Positions 7,713 through 16,657 of a stretch of DNA of 64,000 nucleotides are shown in pieces. Under the pieces are notes generated by a model. It was not told the DNA's origin and made no database searches. It saw nothing but the letters and a program-made list of their open reading frames with translations. Source of the stretch: Clostridia bacterium (GTDB lineage: Bacteria; Bacillota; Clostridia; Oscillospirales; Acutalibacteraceae); NCBI GenBank assembly GCA_017437005.1, contig JAFSBZ010000007.1, positions 1-64,000 of the forward strand, read 5' to 3'. Position 1 is the stretch's first letter; each line of letters starts with the position of its first letter. The position numbers and the translations under genes were made by a program.

Positions 7713-8483
7713 TTATTTTATGTTTCTTTTTCGCACGACTTCGTACATCAGCACGCCGGCAGCAACCGATGCGTTGAGCGAGTTTATCTTGCCGCACATA
7801 GGCAACGAAATAATGCCGTCGCACTTTTTAGCGACTAATGTGCCAATGCCTTTGCCTTCGTTACCAATAACTATTGCGCAGGGAATGTCATAATCGGTTT
7901 GTGTATAGGGTGAGCCATCCATATCGGCACCAAACACCCATATACCTTTTTCTTTAAGCTCGTCAATAGTGTTTGAAATATTGGTAACGCGCGCCACCTT
8001 CATATAAGCGAGCGCACCCGCCGAGGTTTTTTCAACGGTAGCGTTAAGCGAGGCTGAACGGCGTTTTGGAATAATTATACCGTGAACTCCACAGGCTTCG
8101 GCCGTACGGATTATTGCACCTAAGTTGTGTGGATCTTCTATTTCATCGCAAATTACAATAAAAGGCTTTTCTTGTCGGTCTTCTGCAGTTTTAAGTATTT
8201 CCTCAACGGTAGAGTATTCTTGGCTTGCAATCATCACAGCAACCCCTTGGTGATTGCCGCCGTTGCAGTAATAGTCAAGCTTTTGAGGGCTGATTTCTTT
8301 AATCAGTATTCCGCGCTGATTGCATTTAGCTCGAATTGCTGTAACCGAGCCGCCTGTAACACCGTGGGCTATAAGCAATCGGTCTATTTCGCGACCTGAA
8401 CGCAAAGCCTCCATAACAGGATTTCTGCCATATATAATGTTACCTTGTTTTGAATCAAGGTTTTCTTGTGTTTTAAATTCCAT
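7713..8483 (-). CDS. rlmB: 23S rRNA (guanosine-2'-O-) methyltransferase, RlmB/SpoU family
   Basis: A TrmH/SpoU-class 2'-O-methyltransferase of 256 residues, expected to methylate 23S rRNA G2251. The N-terminal substrate-binding domain contains IIYGRNPVMEALRSGREIDRL. The knotted SAM domain shows the three SPOUT motifs: DEIEDPHNLGAIIRTAEACG, CAIVIGNEGKGIG, and ISLPMCGKINSLNASVAAGV. An in-frame TTG at 8495 is possible, but the ATG at 8483 with GGGTGA upstream is preferred. It is the first gene of the minus-strand cluster leading to metG and tatD. An RlmB/TrmH-like paralogue with another rRNA target cannot be excluded. Confidence 0.9.
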   Translation of the reverse strand: MEFKTQENLDSKQGNIIYGRNPVMEALRSGREIDRLLIAHGVTGGSVTAIRAKCNQRGILIKEISPQKLDYYCNGGNHQGVAVMIASQEYSTVEEILKTAEDRQEKPFIVICDEIEDPHNLGAIIRTAEACGVHGIIIPKRRSASLNATVEKTSAGALAYMKVARVTNISNTIDELKEKGIWVFGADMDGSPYTQTDYDIPCAIVIGNEGKGIGTLVAKKCDGIISLPMCGKINSLNASVAAGVLMYEVVRKRNIK

Positions 8484-8573
8484 AAAATCACCCAAGTATA
8501 ATAATTCAAAATAATTATAACATACATAAATAAAAAAATAAAGTAGAAAATACTAAAAAAGGAGGTAATTTTT

Positions 8574-9815
8574 ATGAAAATTGAATCGGTACAGGGTTTT
8601 GAGGTTATAGATTCACGCGGTAATCCTACAGTTGCGGCAAAGGTGGTCTGCGAATGTGGGGTAGAGGGTTTTGCAATAAGTCCATCAGGCGCGTCTACAG
8701 GTATGTACGAGGCGCACGAATTACGTGATAATAATGCGATGCGTTATATGGGCAAGGGTGTTAAAAAGGCAGTAGAAAATATTAATAATGAAATCAATAA
8801 TCTGTTAAAAGATAAATGTGTTTTAAATCAGCGTGAAATTGATGAGCTAATGATAAAAGCGGATGGCACCGAAAACAAGTCGCGGCTTGGCGCAAATGCT
8901 ATTTTAGCGGTATCGTTAGCTGTGGCAAAGGCGGCAGCAAATTCGCTTAAAATACCGCTTTATAGATATTTAGGCGGCGTTAATGCAAAGTGCTTACCGC
9001 GTCCTATGATGAATATTTTAAACGGTGGCGCTCACGCGGCAAATAATATAGATATACAAGAATTTATGATTATTCCTAACAAGGCTCAATGCTTTGCGCA
9101 GGGACTTCAAATTTGTGTAGAAATCTACCATAATTTAGGTAAAATTTTAAAAGAGAACGGGCTTTTGTCGGGCGTGGGTGACGAAGGCGGCTTTGCACCA
9201 AATCTTGAAAGTGACGAGGCGGCAATTGAACTTATTTTGCAGGCGGTAGAAAAGGCAGGCTACAGCGGTCAAATTAAGATTGCGCTTGATGTTGCAGCAA
9301 GCGAATGGTATAAGGATGGGAAATACACACTTCCTAAGCGTGACAAGAGCATGACCGCCGAACAGCTTATTGAATATTATAGCGAACTGACAACTAAATA
9401 TCCTATTATTTCTATCGAGGATGGACTAAGTGAAAACGACTGGGAAGGCTGGCAAAAACTAACTCAAAAATTGGGCGATAAAATACAACTTGTCGGTGAT
9501 GATTTATTTGTTACCAATCCCGAAAGATTAAAGATGGGATTTGATAAAAACGTTGCTAATGCAGTGCTTGTAAAGCCTAATCAAATAGGTACCTTAAGCG
9601 AAACGCTGCAGGTTATAAGAATGGCGCAAGGGGAGGGCTATGCGGCGGTTGTTTCACATCGCTCGGGCGAAAGCGAGGATACAACAATTGTCGATATAGC
9701 GGTTGCTACAAATGCGGGACAAATTAAAACCGGAGCCCCTTGCCGCACCGACCGCGTCGCAAAATACAATAGATTATTGTTGATTGAAAATGAAATTGAA
9801 TGCACGATTCAATAG
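8574..9815 (+). CDS. eno: Enolase
   Basis: Phosphopyruvate hydratase of glycolysis, converting 2-phosphoglycerate to phosphoenolpyruvate; 413 residues, slightly short of the usual ~430. Family blocks seen are [24 protein letters not shown], the general-base region [10 protein letters not shown], metal ligands in [25 protein letters not shown] and [10 protein letters not shown], the catalytic Lys in [10 protein letters not shown], and [18 protein letters not shown] with [16 protein letters not shown] at the end. AAGGAGG precedes the ATG. It is divergent from rlmB, with a short A/T-rich promoter region between them, and is followed by a group of REP palindromes. Confidence 0.97.
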   Translation: MKIESVQGFEVIDSRGNPTVAAKVVCECGVEGFAISPSGASTGMYEAHELRDNNAMRYMGKGVKKAVENINNEINNLLKDKCVLNQREIDELMIKADGTENKSRLGANAILAVSLAVAKAAANSLKIPLYRYLGGVNAKCLPRPMMNILNGGAHAANNIDIQEFMIIPNKAQCFAQGLQICVEIYHNLGKILKENGLLSGVGDEGGFAPNLESDEAAIELILQAVEKAGYSGQIKIALDVAASEWYKDGKYTLPKRDKSMTAEQLIEYYSELTTKYPIISIEDGLSENDWEGWQKLTQKLGDKIQLVGDDLFVTNPERLKMGFDKNVANAVLVKPNQIGTLSETLQVIRMAQGEGYAAVVSHRSGESEDTTIVDIAVATNAGQIKTGAPCRTDRVAKYNRLLLIENEIECTIQ

Positions 9816-9820
9816 GAATC

Positions 9821-9879
9821 GTAGGGCAGGGGCTTGCTCCTGCCGAAAAAATTACGGAACGAGCAAGCCCGTTCCCTAC
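9821..9879. repeat. REPIN: two inverted GTAG-type REP palindromes
   Basis: A plus-oriented copy GTAGGGCAGGGGCTTGCTCC... (9821-9845) is followed nine bases later by an inverted copy (9855-9879) that reads GTAGGGAACGGGCTTGCTCG... on the minus strand. Each starts with GTAG, then a palindrome (GGCAGG/CCTGCC and GGAACG/CGTTCC), and ends CCG. The arrangement matches a REP doublet of the kind mobilised by RAYT transposases. No RAYT gene is in this window. Confidence 0.65.
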
Positions 9880-9891
9880 AAAAATATAAAA

Positions 9892-9915
9892 CGGATGGTC
9901 AATGACCATCCCTAC
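9892..9915 (-). repeat. Third GTAG-type REP copy, minus orientation
   Basis: On the minus strand it reads GTAGGGATGGTCATTGACCA followed by TCCG: the same GTAGGG start and CCG end as its neighbours, but the stem bases are different and still pair (GATGGTC/GACCATC). Confidence 0.65.
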
Positions 9916-9935
9916 ATAAAAAATAAATTATCACC

Positions 9936-9959
9936 GTAGGGGCGAGCAATGCTCGTCCG
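9936..9959 (+). repeat. Fourth GTAG-type REP copy, plus orientation
   Basis: GTAGGGGCGAGCAATGCTCG followed by TCCG. The stem GGCGAGC/GCTCGTCC pairs around an AAT loop. With the copy at 9892-9915 it may form a second, wider inverted pair. Confidence 0.65.
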
Positions 9960-9966
9960 TGAAAGA

Positions 9967-10002
9967 AAACACCTACCGATTTTACAGTCGGCAGGTGTTT
10001 TA
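9967..10002 (+). terminator. Intrinsic terminator after the eno region
   Basis: ACACCTACCGA and TCGGCAGGTGT form a strong stem around a short A/T loop, followed by TTTTA. It lies ~150 bases past the enolase stop codon, beyond the REP copies, and is the first good terminator for eno. The ~160 bases between it and the next promoter hold no visible gene. Confidence 0.8.
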
Positions 10003-10160
10003 TGCAAAGTGGTATCCTCAAATATATAAGCACTATGTTGATGGGATTCCTTACAAATAAATGGTATTGAAAGGTTTAATCCTTTTACGCTATTTATTTA
10101 ACATAAAAACAAAATAATTTTACTAAACAGTTTTTGCGAGTTTATTCACAAAATAAGATA

Positions 10161-10188
10161 TGGACTTTTTATAGCAAATAAATATAAT
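10161..10188 (+). promoter_or_regulatory. Possible sigma-A promoter of the XRE regulator
   Basis: TGGACT, 16 bases, then TATAAT. The -10 is perfect and the -35 weak. It lies 44 bases before the start codon. Confidence 0.4.
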
Positions 10189-10231
10189 TTAAGTTAGAGG
10201 CCTCACTAAAAATCAAAAAGGAGTATTGACT

Positions 10232-11170
10232 ATGAATGATATTTTTGCTAATAATCTCAAAAAATTACGATTGCAAAAGAAACTCACTCAAGAACAAGTA
10301 GCGGATATTCTAGGTGTTGGTTCTCAAACTATTTCTCGATGGGAATGCAACACAACCTATCCTGATGTTATGTTGCTGCCTGAAATCGCAAAACTTTACT
10401 GTGTAACGGTTGATGACTTATTTAAAGCGGAATCTTCCGCATACGAAAACTATGCTCAAAGATTAGCATCCGTATATGAAATGACACGCGAGCCTGAAGA
10501 TTTTATTAGAGCAGACTTTGAGTTTAAAAAACTCGTGAAAAAAGGCGAGTGTTCAGCAGAAGATTTGAGAACATACGGAATAATATATCATTTTATGATG
10601 TATTATTCTATGAATAAAGCAATAGAATTATTTGATAAAGTGCTTGATGATAGTTCGAATATAAATACCGAGGTTTTTTGGAAGACAAAAAATCAAAAAA
10701 TGCTTTTGTATTCTCAAATTGGAAAAAGCAAAGATAATATTTCGGACTGTTTGAAAGAGTTTAACGAAGATTCCAGCGTGGTGGGAAATTGGCGATATTT
10801 GATATTAGCATATCTGTCAGACAACGATTATAACGGTGCTTATGAGTGGTTTAATAAAGCAATTAAAAAGTTTCCTGATGATGCAATATTATACACATTA
10901 GGTGGAGATATTTGTAGAAAACTCGCTCAACATGATGAAGCACTTTTATATTGGGATAAAGCGATAGAATTTGATAGTTCGTGTTTGGACGCTAAATATT
11001 CAAAAACAAATTACTACGAAGAAATAGGTGATTATAACAAATGTTATGCTCTTTGGTTAGAAATAATAGAAGAATTAAAAAGTGCAGGACTTGACGTAGA
11101 AGCAAGTGCAGAACAAAAGAAAGCAGATGACTTTTATAAAAATATACTTTTACCAAACACCGATAAATAA
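10232..11170 (+). CDS. XRE-family transcriptional regulator with TPR-like C-terminal domain
   Basis: A 312-residue DNA-binding protein. Residues ~5-60 form a Cro/CI-type helix-turn-helix (LKKLRLQKKLTQEQVADILG, then SQTISRWE as recognition helix). The rest is helical with TPR-like pairs (YNGAYEWFNKAIKKFPDDA; HDEALLYWDKAIEFDSSCLDAKY). Regulators built like this often respond to peptides or partner proteins. The ATG at 10232 is chosen over a TTG two codons earlier because AGGAG is then nine bases away. It stands alone between terminators, and its target genes cannot be told from position. Confidence 0.85.
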   Translation: MNDIFANNLKKLRLQKKLTQEQVADILGVGSQTISRWECNTTYPDVMLLPEIAKLYCVTVDDLFKAESSAYENYAQRLASVYEMTREPEDFIRADFEFKKLVKKGECSAEDLRTYGIIYHFMMYYSMNKAIELFDKVLDDSSNINTEVFWKTKNQKMLLYSQIGKSKDNISDCLKEFNEDSSVVGNWRYLILAYLSDNDYNGAYEWFNKAIKKFPDDAILYTLGGDICRKLAQHDEALLYWDKAIEFDSSCLDAKYSKTNYYEEIGDYNKCYALWLEIIEELKSAGLDVEASAEQKKADDFYKNILLPNTDK

Positions 11171-11179
11171 TTTATATCA

Positions 11180-11208
11180 TTGACAATTTTAAACTTTTAC
11201 TGTAAAAT
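11180..11208 (+). promoter_or_regulatory. Sigma-A promoter directly ahead of a terminator hairpin
   Basis: TTGACA, 17 bases, TAAAAT. The expected RNA start (~11214) falls only a few bases before the GGACTG...CAGTCC hairpin, giving a short leader or attenuator ahead of the GtrA-like gene. Confidence 0.65.
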
Positions 11209-11221
11209 AGATAAGCAGTAG

Positions 11222-11256
11222 GGACTGTAGCCGATTTTGGTTTGCAGTCCTTTTTT
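11222..11256 (+). terminator. Terminator or attenuator ahead of the GtrA-like gene
   Basis: GGACTG (11222-11227) pairs with CAGTCC (11245-11250), followed by six Ts. It may end the XRE transcript, attenuate the promoter at 11180, or both. Confidence 0.65.
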
Positions 11257-11272
11257 ACGGAAATTTTACGGA

Positions 11273-11707
11273 GTGATTGTAATTAGTATTTTTACAAACC
11301 GATTAGTTGATATTTTTAAAAAGCATCGTGAAATTATTATGTACGTAATTTGCGGTGCGGCCACAACGCTTGTAAGCATAGTAACATATTATTTGTTTGC
11401 AAAATTTCTTTTTGATACAAGCAATGCGCTTGAGCTACAAATCAACAATATTTTGTCATGGGTTGTAAGTGTTTTGTTTGCTTATATTACAAATAAAATA
11501 TTCGTTTTTCAAAGCAAAGGCTCGCCTAAAGCAGAGATTGTAAAATTTTATCTTGCGAGAATAGCAACGCTTGTAATTGATATGGCATTAATGTATTTAC
11601 TGGTAACGCTTTGTTCGTTTGATGATATGCTTTCAAAATGTGTTGTGCAAATTGTTGTTATAATACTTAATTATATATTCGGCAAATTAGTGTTTGCAAA
11701 GAATTAA
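11273..11707 (+). CDS. GtrA-like four-helix membrane protein
   Basis: About 144 residues with four predicted membrane helices (YVICGAATTLVSIVTYYLF, LSWVVSVLFAYITNKIFVF, LATLVIDMALMYLLVTL analogues and VVQIVVIILNYIFGKLVF). The pattern with NKIFVF between helices two and three and a final NYIFGKLVF is typical of the GtrA/DPMS family, which takes part in moving or flipping polyprenol-linked sugars for surface polysaccharide decoration. The start is uncertain: no ATG precedes the homology, and GTG at 11273 overlaps GGAG, while a TTG at 11237 lies inside the terminator hairpin. It is closely followed by the FAD dehydrogenase, 17 bases away. Confidence 0.8.
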   Translation: MIVISIFTNRLVDIFKKHREIIMYVICGAATTLVSIVTYYLFAKFLFDTSNALELQINNILSWVVSVLFAYITNKIFVFQSKGSPKAEIVKFYLARIATLVIDMALMYLLVTLCSFDDMLSKCVVQIVVIILNYIFGKLVFAKN

Positions 11708-11724
11708 ATTTCAGGAGCGATTTT

Positions 11725-13095
11725 ATGAAAAAGTTTGATACTGTGATAATAGGCGGAGGTATAGGCGGTCTTATGGCGGCTTACCGTCTGCGTAAAAACT
11801 GTCCAGATATGGCTATTGCTATAACCGAGCGTGGTAACGAGCTTGAGAAGCGTGTTTGCCCTGCAAGCAAAAACAATACCTGCGTTCACTGTAAAATTTG
11901 CAGTATTACAAGCGGTTATGCAGGCGCGGGCGCGTTCAGTGACGGTAAGTTTAACCTTGGTACTGCTTATGGTGGAACTTTAGGTGAAGAGCTTGGTGAT
12001 GACGTTGCAAACCTTTACATAAACGAGGTTGACAAAATTCTTAACGAATACTGCACTTCGGGTGTTCCAAAGGTGTTTAAATCTAACGATGAATTGCGTC
12101 TTAAATGTATACAAAACAATCTTCGTCTTTTAGATATGAATGTAAAGCATCTTGGTACCGATAATAACTATATCACTATGCAAAATCTTATAAATGCTAT
12201 CGGTGCGTCAGGAACAGAGCTTTACAGCTTTTACGATTGTGTTGATATAAAAAAACAGGATGATAGATACATTCTTAATTACACAAACGGTGAAGTTTTT
12301 GAAGCTAAAAACATTATAATTGCAACAGGTCGTTCGGGCGCAAATTTCGTGTCGGAATTTTGCAAATCAAACGGTGTAAAAATGCGCTCTAACCATATAG
12401 ATATTGGTGTTCGTGTTGAAATGAAGGATATTATATGGCGCGAGTTTTCTTCTAAAATTTATGAGCCTAAAATTCTTTATAAAACCAAGACTTTTGAAGA
12501 TAGATGTCGTATGTTTTGCTTTAATCAAGGCGGTCTTGTATCGGCAGAAAACAACCACGGTATTATTACGGCAAACGGTCATTCGTATGCGCAACCCGAA
12601 AAAAAGACCGACAACTGCAATTTTGCTATTCTTTCAAGTATTCGTTTTACCGAACCGTTTAATCAGCCTACCGAGTACGCCGAAAACATTTCCCGTCTTG
12701 CTAATATGATAGGCAAGGGCAATGTGTTGGTGCAGCGCTTTGGCGACCTTATACGTGGCAGACGTACAAACGAGCATAGACTTTCGCAAAATACGGTTAT
12801 TCCAACACTTAAAGCAACAGCTGGGGATATATCGCTTGTGTTACCACACCGTATACTTACAAATATTATTGAAACCATTTATGCGCTTGATAAGGTAGCA
12901 CCTGGTACCGCCAATGACGACACCCTACTTTACGGCTGCGAAAGTAAGTATTACTCTATTAGACCTGAATTTATGAATAAAAAGTTTGAGCTTATCGATA
13001 ACGTATATATCATTGGGGACGGCAGTGGTATCTGCCGCGGTCTTTCACAGTCGGGCGCAATGGGTATTTACGTTGCAGACTGTATAACAGGATAA
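11725..13095 (+). CDS. FAD-dependent dehydrogenase (COG2509-like)
   Basis: A 456-residue flavoprotein of the uncharacterised FAD-dependent dehydrogenase group common in Firmicutes. The Rossmann ADP-binding motif is VIIGGGIGGLMAAYRL (residues ~6-21). A cysteine cluster follows (CPASKNNTCVHCKICS, ~residues 46-61), then the family block SGYAGAGAFSDGKFNLG. NIIIATGRSGANFV and YIIGDGSGICRGLSQSGAMG are the second and third flavin-contact regions, the last with a glycine-rich C-terminal end. The reaction is not known for the family. CAGGAGCG precedes the ATG. It follows the GtrA-like gene and may share its transcript. Confidence 0.85.
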   Translation: MKKFDTVIIGGGIGGLMAAYRLRKNCPDMAIAITERGNELEKRVCPASKNNTCVHCKICSITSGYAGAGAFSDGKFNLGTAYGGTLGEELGDDVANLYINEVDKILNEYCTSGVPKVFKSNDELRLKCIQNNLRLLDMNVKHLGTDNNYITMQNLINAIGASGTELYSFYDCVDIKKQDDRYILNYTNGEVFEAKNIIIATGRSGANFVSEFCKSNGVKMRSNHIDIGVRVEMKDIIWREFSSKIYEPKILYKTKTFEDRCRMFCFNQGGLVSAENNHGIITANGHSYAQPEKKTDNCNFAILSSIRFTEPFNQPTEYAENISRLANMIGKGNVLVQRFGDLIRGRRTNEHRLSQNTVIPTLKATAGDISLVLPHRILTNIIETIYALDKVAPGTANDDTLLYGCESKYYSIRPEFMNKKFELIDNVYIIGDGSGICRGLSQSGAMGIYVADCITG

Positions 13096-13103
13096 TATTA
13101 TTA

Positions 13104-13145
13104 AAAAACGGATTCAATATTTCACAATATATTGTATCCGTTTTG
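13104..13145 (+). terminator. Intrinsic terminator after the FAD dehydrogenase
   Basis: AAAACGGATTCAATAT pairs with ATATTGTATCCGTTTT (one bulge), followed by a T-rich stretch. Confidence 0.85.
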
Positions 13146-13155
13146 TTATTTTCTT

Positions 13156-13184
13156 TTGACTTTGTGTTTACGCTGTGATATATT
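13156..13184 (+). promoter_or_regulatory. Sigma-A promoter of the glycosyltransferase fusion gene
   Basis: TTGACT, 17 bases, TATATT, about 49 bases before the ATG. Confidence 0.7.
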
Positions 13185-13232
13185 ATATTTGTTATTATAG
13201 TTATATTAAAATTTTCTGCACGGGGGAATTTG

Positions 13233-16200
13233 ATGAAATACAATGTAGCAATTTGTGGAACCTTTAACGTAGATAATTATGGGGACGTTATGTTTCCTGA
13301 AATTTTTAAGCGAGCAATGAAAAACAGGGGATTAGACTTTGAACTTTTTTTGGTTTCCCCTGGTGAAACAACCGACTATACATTATGTCCTGAAGCAAAG
13401 GTTTATTCTGTATCAGAATTAGAAAATATTCATAAAAGCAATCCAATTGATGCCATTATTATTGGTGGTGGCGCGCTGATACATTACAGTAAAATACCGG
13501 TACAATTGCCTGACAGTGATGGGTTTAGTGAGTATAATATTTACGATTCTTGGTACACCCCAATCGAATTTGCCGTAAGAAATAATATCAAGGTGTTGTT
13601 CAATTTGCCGCAGGTTCCGTATGACTTTCCGTCAGAGTTAAAAGAGGTTACTAAACGTTCTTTTGAATATGCGGAATATATATCTTTACGTGATGATGTT
13701 TCGGCGGGGAAATTAGCCGATGTCTTTAAAAGTGACTGCCCAGAAATTGCTGTATATCCTGATTCCGTGTGCTGCATACAAAATGTGATATCTAAGAATG
13801 AGCTTCTGGATTTAAAGAATAGCTTATTGCCCTTTGATGATAAATATGTAGTATTGCATTTTAACGCACAAAAACATCAGTCTGAAGACGAAACGTTACT
13901 TAAAATTATAAACAAATTACAATCTATCGGATATAAAGTTGTGTTGTTGCCTTTGGGATACACTCACAATGATGACGGTGTTTTAAATGAATTTAATAAA
14001 AGATACAACAACATTGCATATTTAATAGATAAAAAACTCAATATATTTGAAATGGCGGCAGTTTTATCTGATTGCTCGATATATATTGGTTCAAGTTTTC
14101 ATGGTGCTATTACAACTATATCATATGGACACGTTGCTATAAGCTACAATTATATTTATCCCAAAACCAAAAACCGTGAAATTTTTGATATGTATGGAAT
14201 AGGTGAATTTGTTGCCGAAAATGCAGACGAGGTTTGCAACATACTCGATAGATATTTAAAAGAAAAATTGGCGTTTGAGCCAAAGATACAAAGCGTTGTT
14301 AATAGGGTGGATGAGCATTTTGACCGTATTTGCGGTTTAATTCAAAAAGAAACCGTTACAAAAACAAAGCCATATGATTTTTATGCTTCATTGATAGAGT
14401 TGCTGCCTCAAACCGTTAAGTTTTGTCAAGATATTAGCACAATGACACGACAAATAGAAACAACCGAAAATCATGTGAGAAATCTTAAAAAAATACACAG
14501 TGATGAAAAGGAAGTAATGACAGCAAATTTTGAAAAAGAGCTGGCTGTTTATAAAGATAATTATGAAAGAGTTAAAAAGGATAACGAACTTTTATCCTTT
14601 AGTTACAGCGAAATTCAAAGAAGCTTTTTTTGGCGCGTTACCAAACCATTAAGAAACATTTCACAATCAATTAAAAATTTTGTATCAAAAAGACCAAAAC
14701 TTTTAAAATGTGCAATATATTTAAAGGGATTTTTGCGTGGCGGAATAAAGGGCGCAAAGGTACAAATAAAAAATTATAACGATTTCATCTCTGTCAATAC
14801 ATTTAGCGCACCGACAAGGCCGGAGCGAAGAATGTTGAAATTGGATAACGAGATAAAAGAATACCAGCAAAATTATAATTTTTCACGAGATATAAAATTC
14901 AGTATACTTGTACCGCTGTACAACACCCCTAAAGATTTTCTTGTAGAAATGATAAATTCCGTTCAAGAACAAACATACAAGAATTGGGAACTTTGTCTTG
15001 CAGATGGCAGCACAGAAGATTTTAAGTATGTTGAAAAAATGTGTCTTGATATCGCTAAAAATGATTCGCGCGTTATTTACAAAAAACTCAAACAAAATCT
15101 CGGTATTTCAGAGAACACAAATGCATGTCTTGAAATGGCCACCGGTGATTACATAGCACTTTTTGACCATGATGATATTCTTGAACCTACAGTGCTTTTT
15201 GAGTATATGAAGGTTATTTGCGAGCAAAATGCTGACTTTATTTATTGTGATGAGGATAAATTTAGTGAGTTTGGTGGAAAATTGTATGACGAAAATTATA
15301 AGCCTGATTTTGCAATTGATAATATTCGTTCTAACAATTATATCTGTCACTTTAGTGTTTTTGATAAAAAACTCATTGAAAAAGCGGGTGCGTTTAGAAA
15401 AGAATTTGATGGTTCACAAGACCATGATTTGATTTTGCGCCTCACTGAGCAGGCAAAAAATATTGTTCATATACCTAAAATTTTATATCACTGGCGCGTC
15501 AGTGAGGCATCGGTTGCATCCGATCCGTATGCCAAACCCTATACAATAGAGGCGGGTAAAAAGGCAGTAACTGAACATCTTGAAAGAGTTGGTCTAAAAG
15601 GAAAGGTAGAAAGTACAAAAATTCATCCCAATATTTACAGGATTAAGTATGATATTATAGGTAATCCTTTGGTTTCTATAATCATACCAAACTATAATCA
15701 TGTGGAAGAACTTTCACGTTGTATTGATTCTATAATCAACAAGTCTACGTATAAAAATTATGAAATAATTATTGTAGAAAACAATAGTGACAAAAAGACC
15801 TTTGATTATTATGAAACCTTAAAAAAATATGATAACATTAAGGTTGTTGTATACAAACCGGAAGGTGGATTTAACTATTCTGCAATTAATAACTATGGTG
15901 TTAAATTCGCAAGTGGCGAGCATTACATTTTACTTAACAACGATGTTGAAATAATTACTCCTGAGTGGATCGAAGAAATGCTTATGTATTCGCAACGCGA
16001 TGATATAGGTGCGGTTGGTGCCATGCTTTATTATCCTAACGACACAATTCAACATGCAGGTGTAACAATTGGGGTTTTAACACTGGCAGGTCATAATTTT
16101 AAACATTCACATCGTGGAGATCCGGGATATTTTGGTCGAGCAGGTTATCAGCAAAACGTTTCAGCCGTTACCGCGGCATGTTTAATGCTTCCGGCTAAGG

Positions 16201-16490
16201 TTTATAAGCAGGTAAATGGTCTTGACGAGAGTTTTGCGGTTGCGTTTAATGATATAGATTTTTGTATGCGCATACGTAAGGAAGGATATTTAATTGCATT
16301 TACGCCTTTTGCTGAGTTGTATCATTATGAATCTATAAGCCGCGGCGATGACGAGAGTCCGGAAAAGCGAGCACGATTTGTTTCAGAAGTGGAGCGTTTC
16401 CAACAAAGATGGGAAAAAGAACTTGAAGAAGGGGATCCATATTATAATCCCAATCTTACGCTTGACCGTGAAGATTTTTCGCCCAAATAA
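13233..16490 (+). CDS. Polysaccharide pyruvyltransferase fused to two GT2 glycosyltransferases
   Basis: A 1,085-residue fusion. Residues ~1-370 form a polysaccharide pyruvyl transferase domain (start AICGTFNVDNYGDVMFPEIF; IIIGGGALIHY; IYIGSSFHGAITTISYGH), which adds pyruvate ketals to sugars or is CsaB-like. A coiled coil lies at ~410-455. A first family-2 glycosyltransferase starts at ~555 (ILVPLYNTPKDFLVEMINSV, FDHDDILEP). A second starts at ~812 (VSIIIPNYNHVEELSRCIDS, LLNNDVEIITPEW, acceptor block LDESFAVAFNDIDFCMRI). There are no membrane helices. Likely a cytoplasmic assembler of a surface polysaccharide repeat unit. The ATG at 13233 follows GGGGGA. No other polysaccharide genes adjoin it except the GtrA-like protein, so the pathway is unknown. 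Confidence 0.85.
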   Translation: MKYNVAICGTFNVDNYGDVMFPEIFKRAMKNRGLDFELFLVSPGETTDYTLCPEAKVYSVSELENIHKSNPIDAIIIGGGALIHYSKIPVQLPDSDGFSEYNIYDSWYTPIEFAVRNNIKVLFNLPQVPYDFPSELKEVTKRSFEYAEYISLRDDVSAGKLADVFKSDCPEIAVYPDSVCCIQNVISKNELLDLKNSLLPFDDKYVVLHFNAQKHQSEDETLLKIINKLQSIGYKVVLLPLGYTHNDDGVLNEFNKRYNNIAYLIDKKLNIFEMAAVLSDCSIYIGSSFHGAITTISYGHVAISYNYIYPKTKNREIFDMYGIGEFVAENADEVCNILDRYLKEKLAFEPKIQSVVNRVDEHFDRICGLIQKETVTKTKPYDFYASLIELLPQTVKFCQDISTMTRQIETTENHVRNLKKIHSDEKEVMTANFEKELAVYKDNYERVKKDNELLSFSYSEIQRSFFWRVTKPLRNISQSIKNFVSKRPKLLKCAIYLKGFLRGGIKGAKVQIKNYNDFISVNTFSAPTRPERRMLKLDNEIKEYQQNYNFSRDIKFSILVPLYNTPKDFLVEMINSVQEQTYKNWELCLADGSTEDFKYVEKMCLDIAKNDSRVIYKKLKQNLGISENTNACLEMATGDYIALFDHDDILEPTVLFEYMKVICEQNADFIYCDEDKFSEFGGKLYDENYKPDFAIDNIRSNNYICHFSVFDKKLIEKAGAFRKEFDGSQDHDLILRLTEQAKNIVHIPKILYHWRVSEASVASDPYAKPYTIEAGKKAVTEHLERVGLKGKVESTKIHPNIYRIKYDIIGNPLVSIIIPNYNHVEELSRCIDSIINKSTYKNYEIIIVENNSDKKTFDYYETLKKYDNIKVVVYKPEGGFNYSAINNYGVKFASGEHYILLNNDVEIITPEWIEEMLMYSQRDDIGAVGAMLYYPNDTIQHAGVTIGVLTLAGHNFKHSHRGDPGYFGRAGYQQNVSAVTAACLMLPAKVYKQVNGLDESFAVAFNDIDFCMRIRKEGYLIAFTPFAELYHYESISRGDDESPEKRARFVSEVERFQQRWEKELEEGDPYYNPNLTLDREDFSPK

Positions 16491-16516
16491 GCAAGTTTTA
16501 AACAAAATAATTTATA

Positions 16517-16561
16517 AAAAATGACGAAATTTGAAACTTTGTTAAAATTTCGTCATTTTTT
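16517..16561 (+). terminator. Intrinsic terminator
   Basis: AAAATGACGAAATTT pairs with AAATTTCGTCATTTT, followed by a T-run. It separates the glycosyltransferase fusion from nifJ. Confidence 0.9.
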
Positions 16562-16563
16562 TG

Positions 16564-16592
16564 TTTACTTTTTGAAATGAAAGTGTTATTAT
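16564..16592 (+). promoter_or_regulatory. Probable promoter of nifJ
   Basis: TTTACT, 17 bases, TATTAT, about 60 bases before the nifJ ATG. The gene has strongly biased codons and TTGGAGGA as ribosome site, so high expression is expected. Confidence 0.5.
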
Positions 16593-16657
16593 GTATCCGT
16601 ATGAGACTGTCAAGATGACACAGCCTCTCGAATAAATTTTTTTGGAGGAATTTTAAC

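Noticed and set aside
10003-10160. Small gene between the eno terminator and the XRE regulator
   Set aside because: Stop codons in all frames and no ribosome site; only A/T-rich spacer was found.
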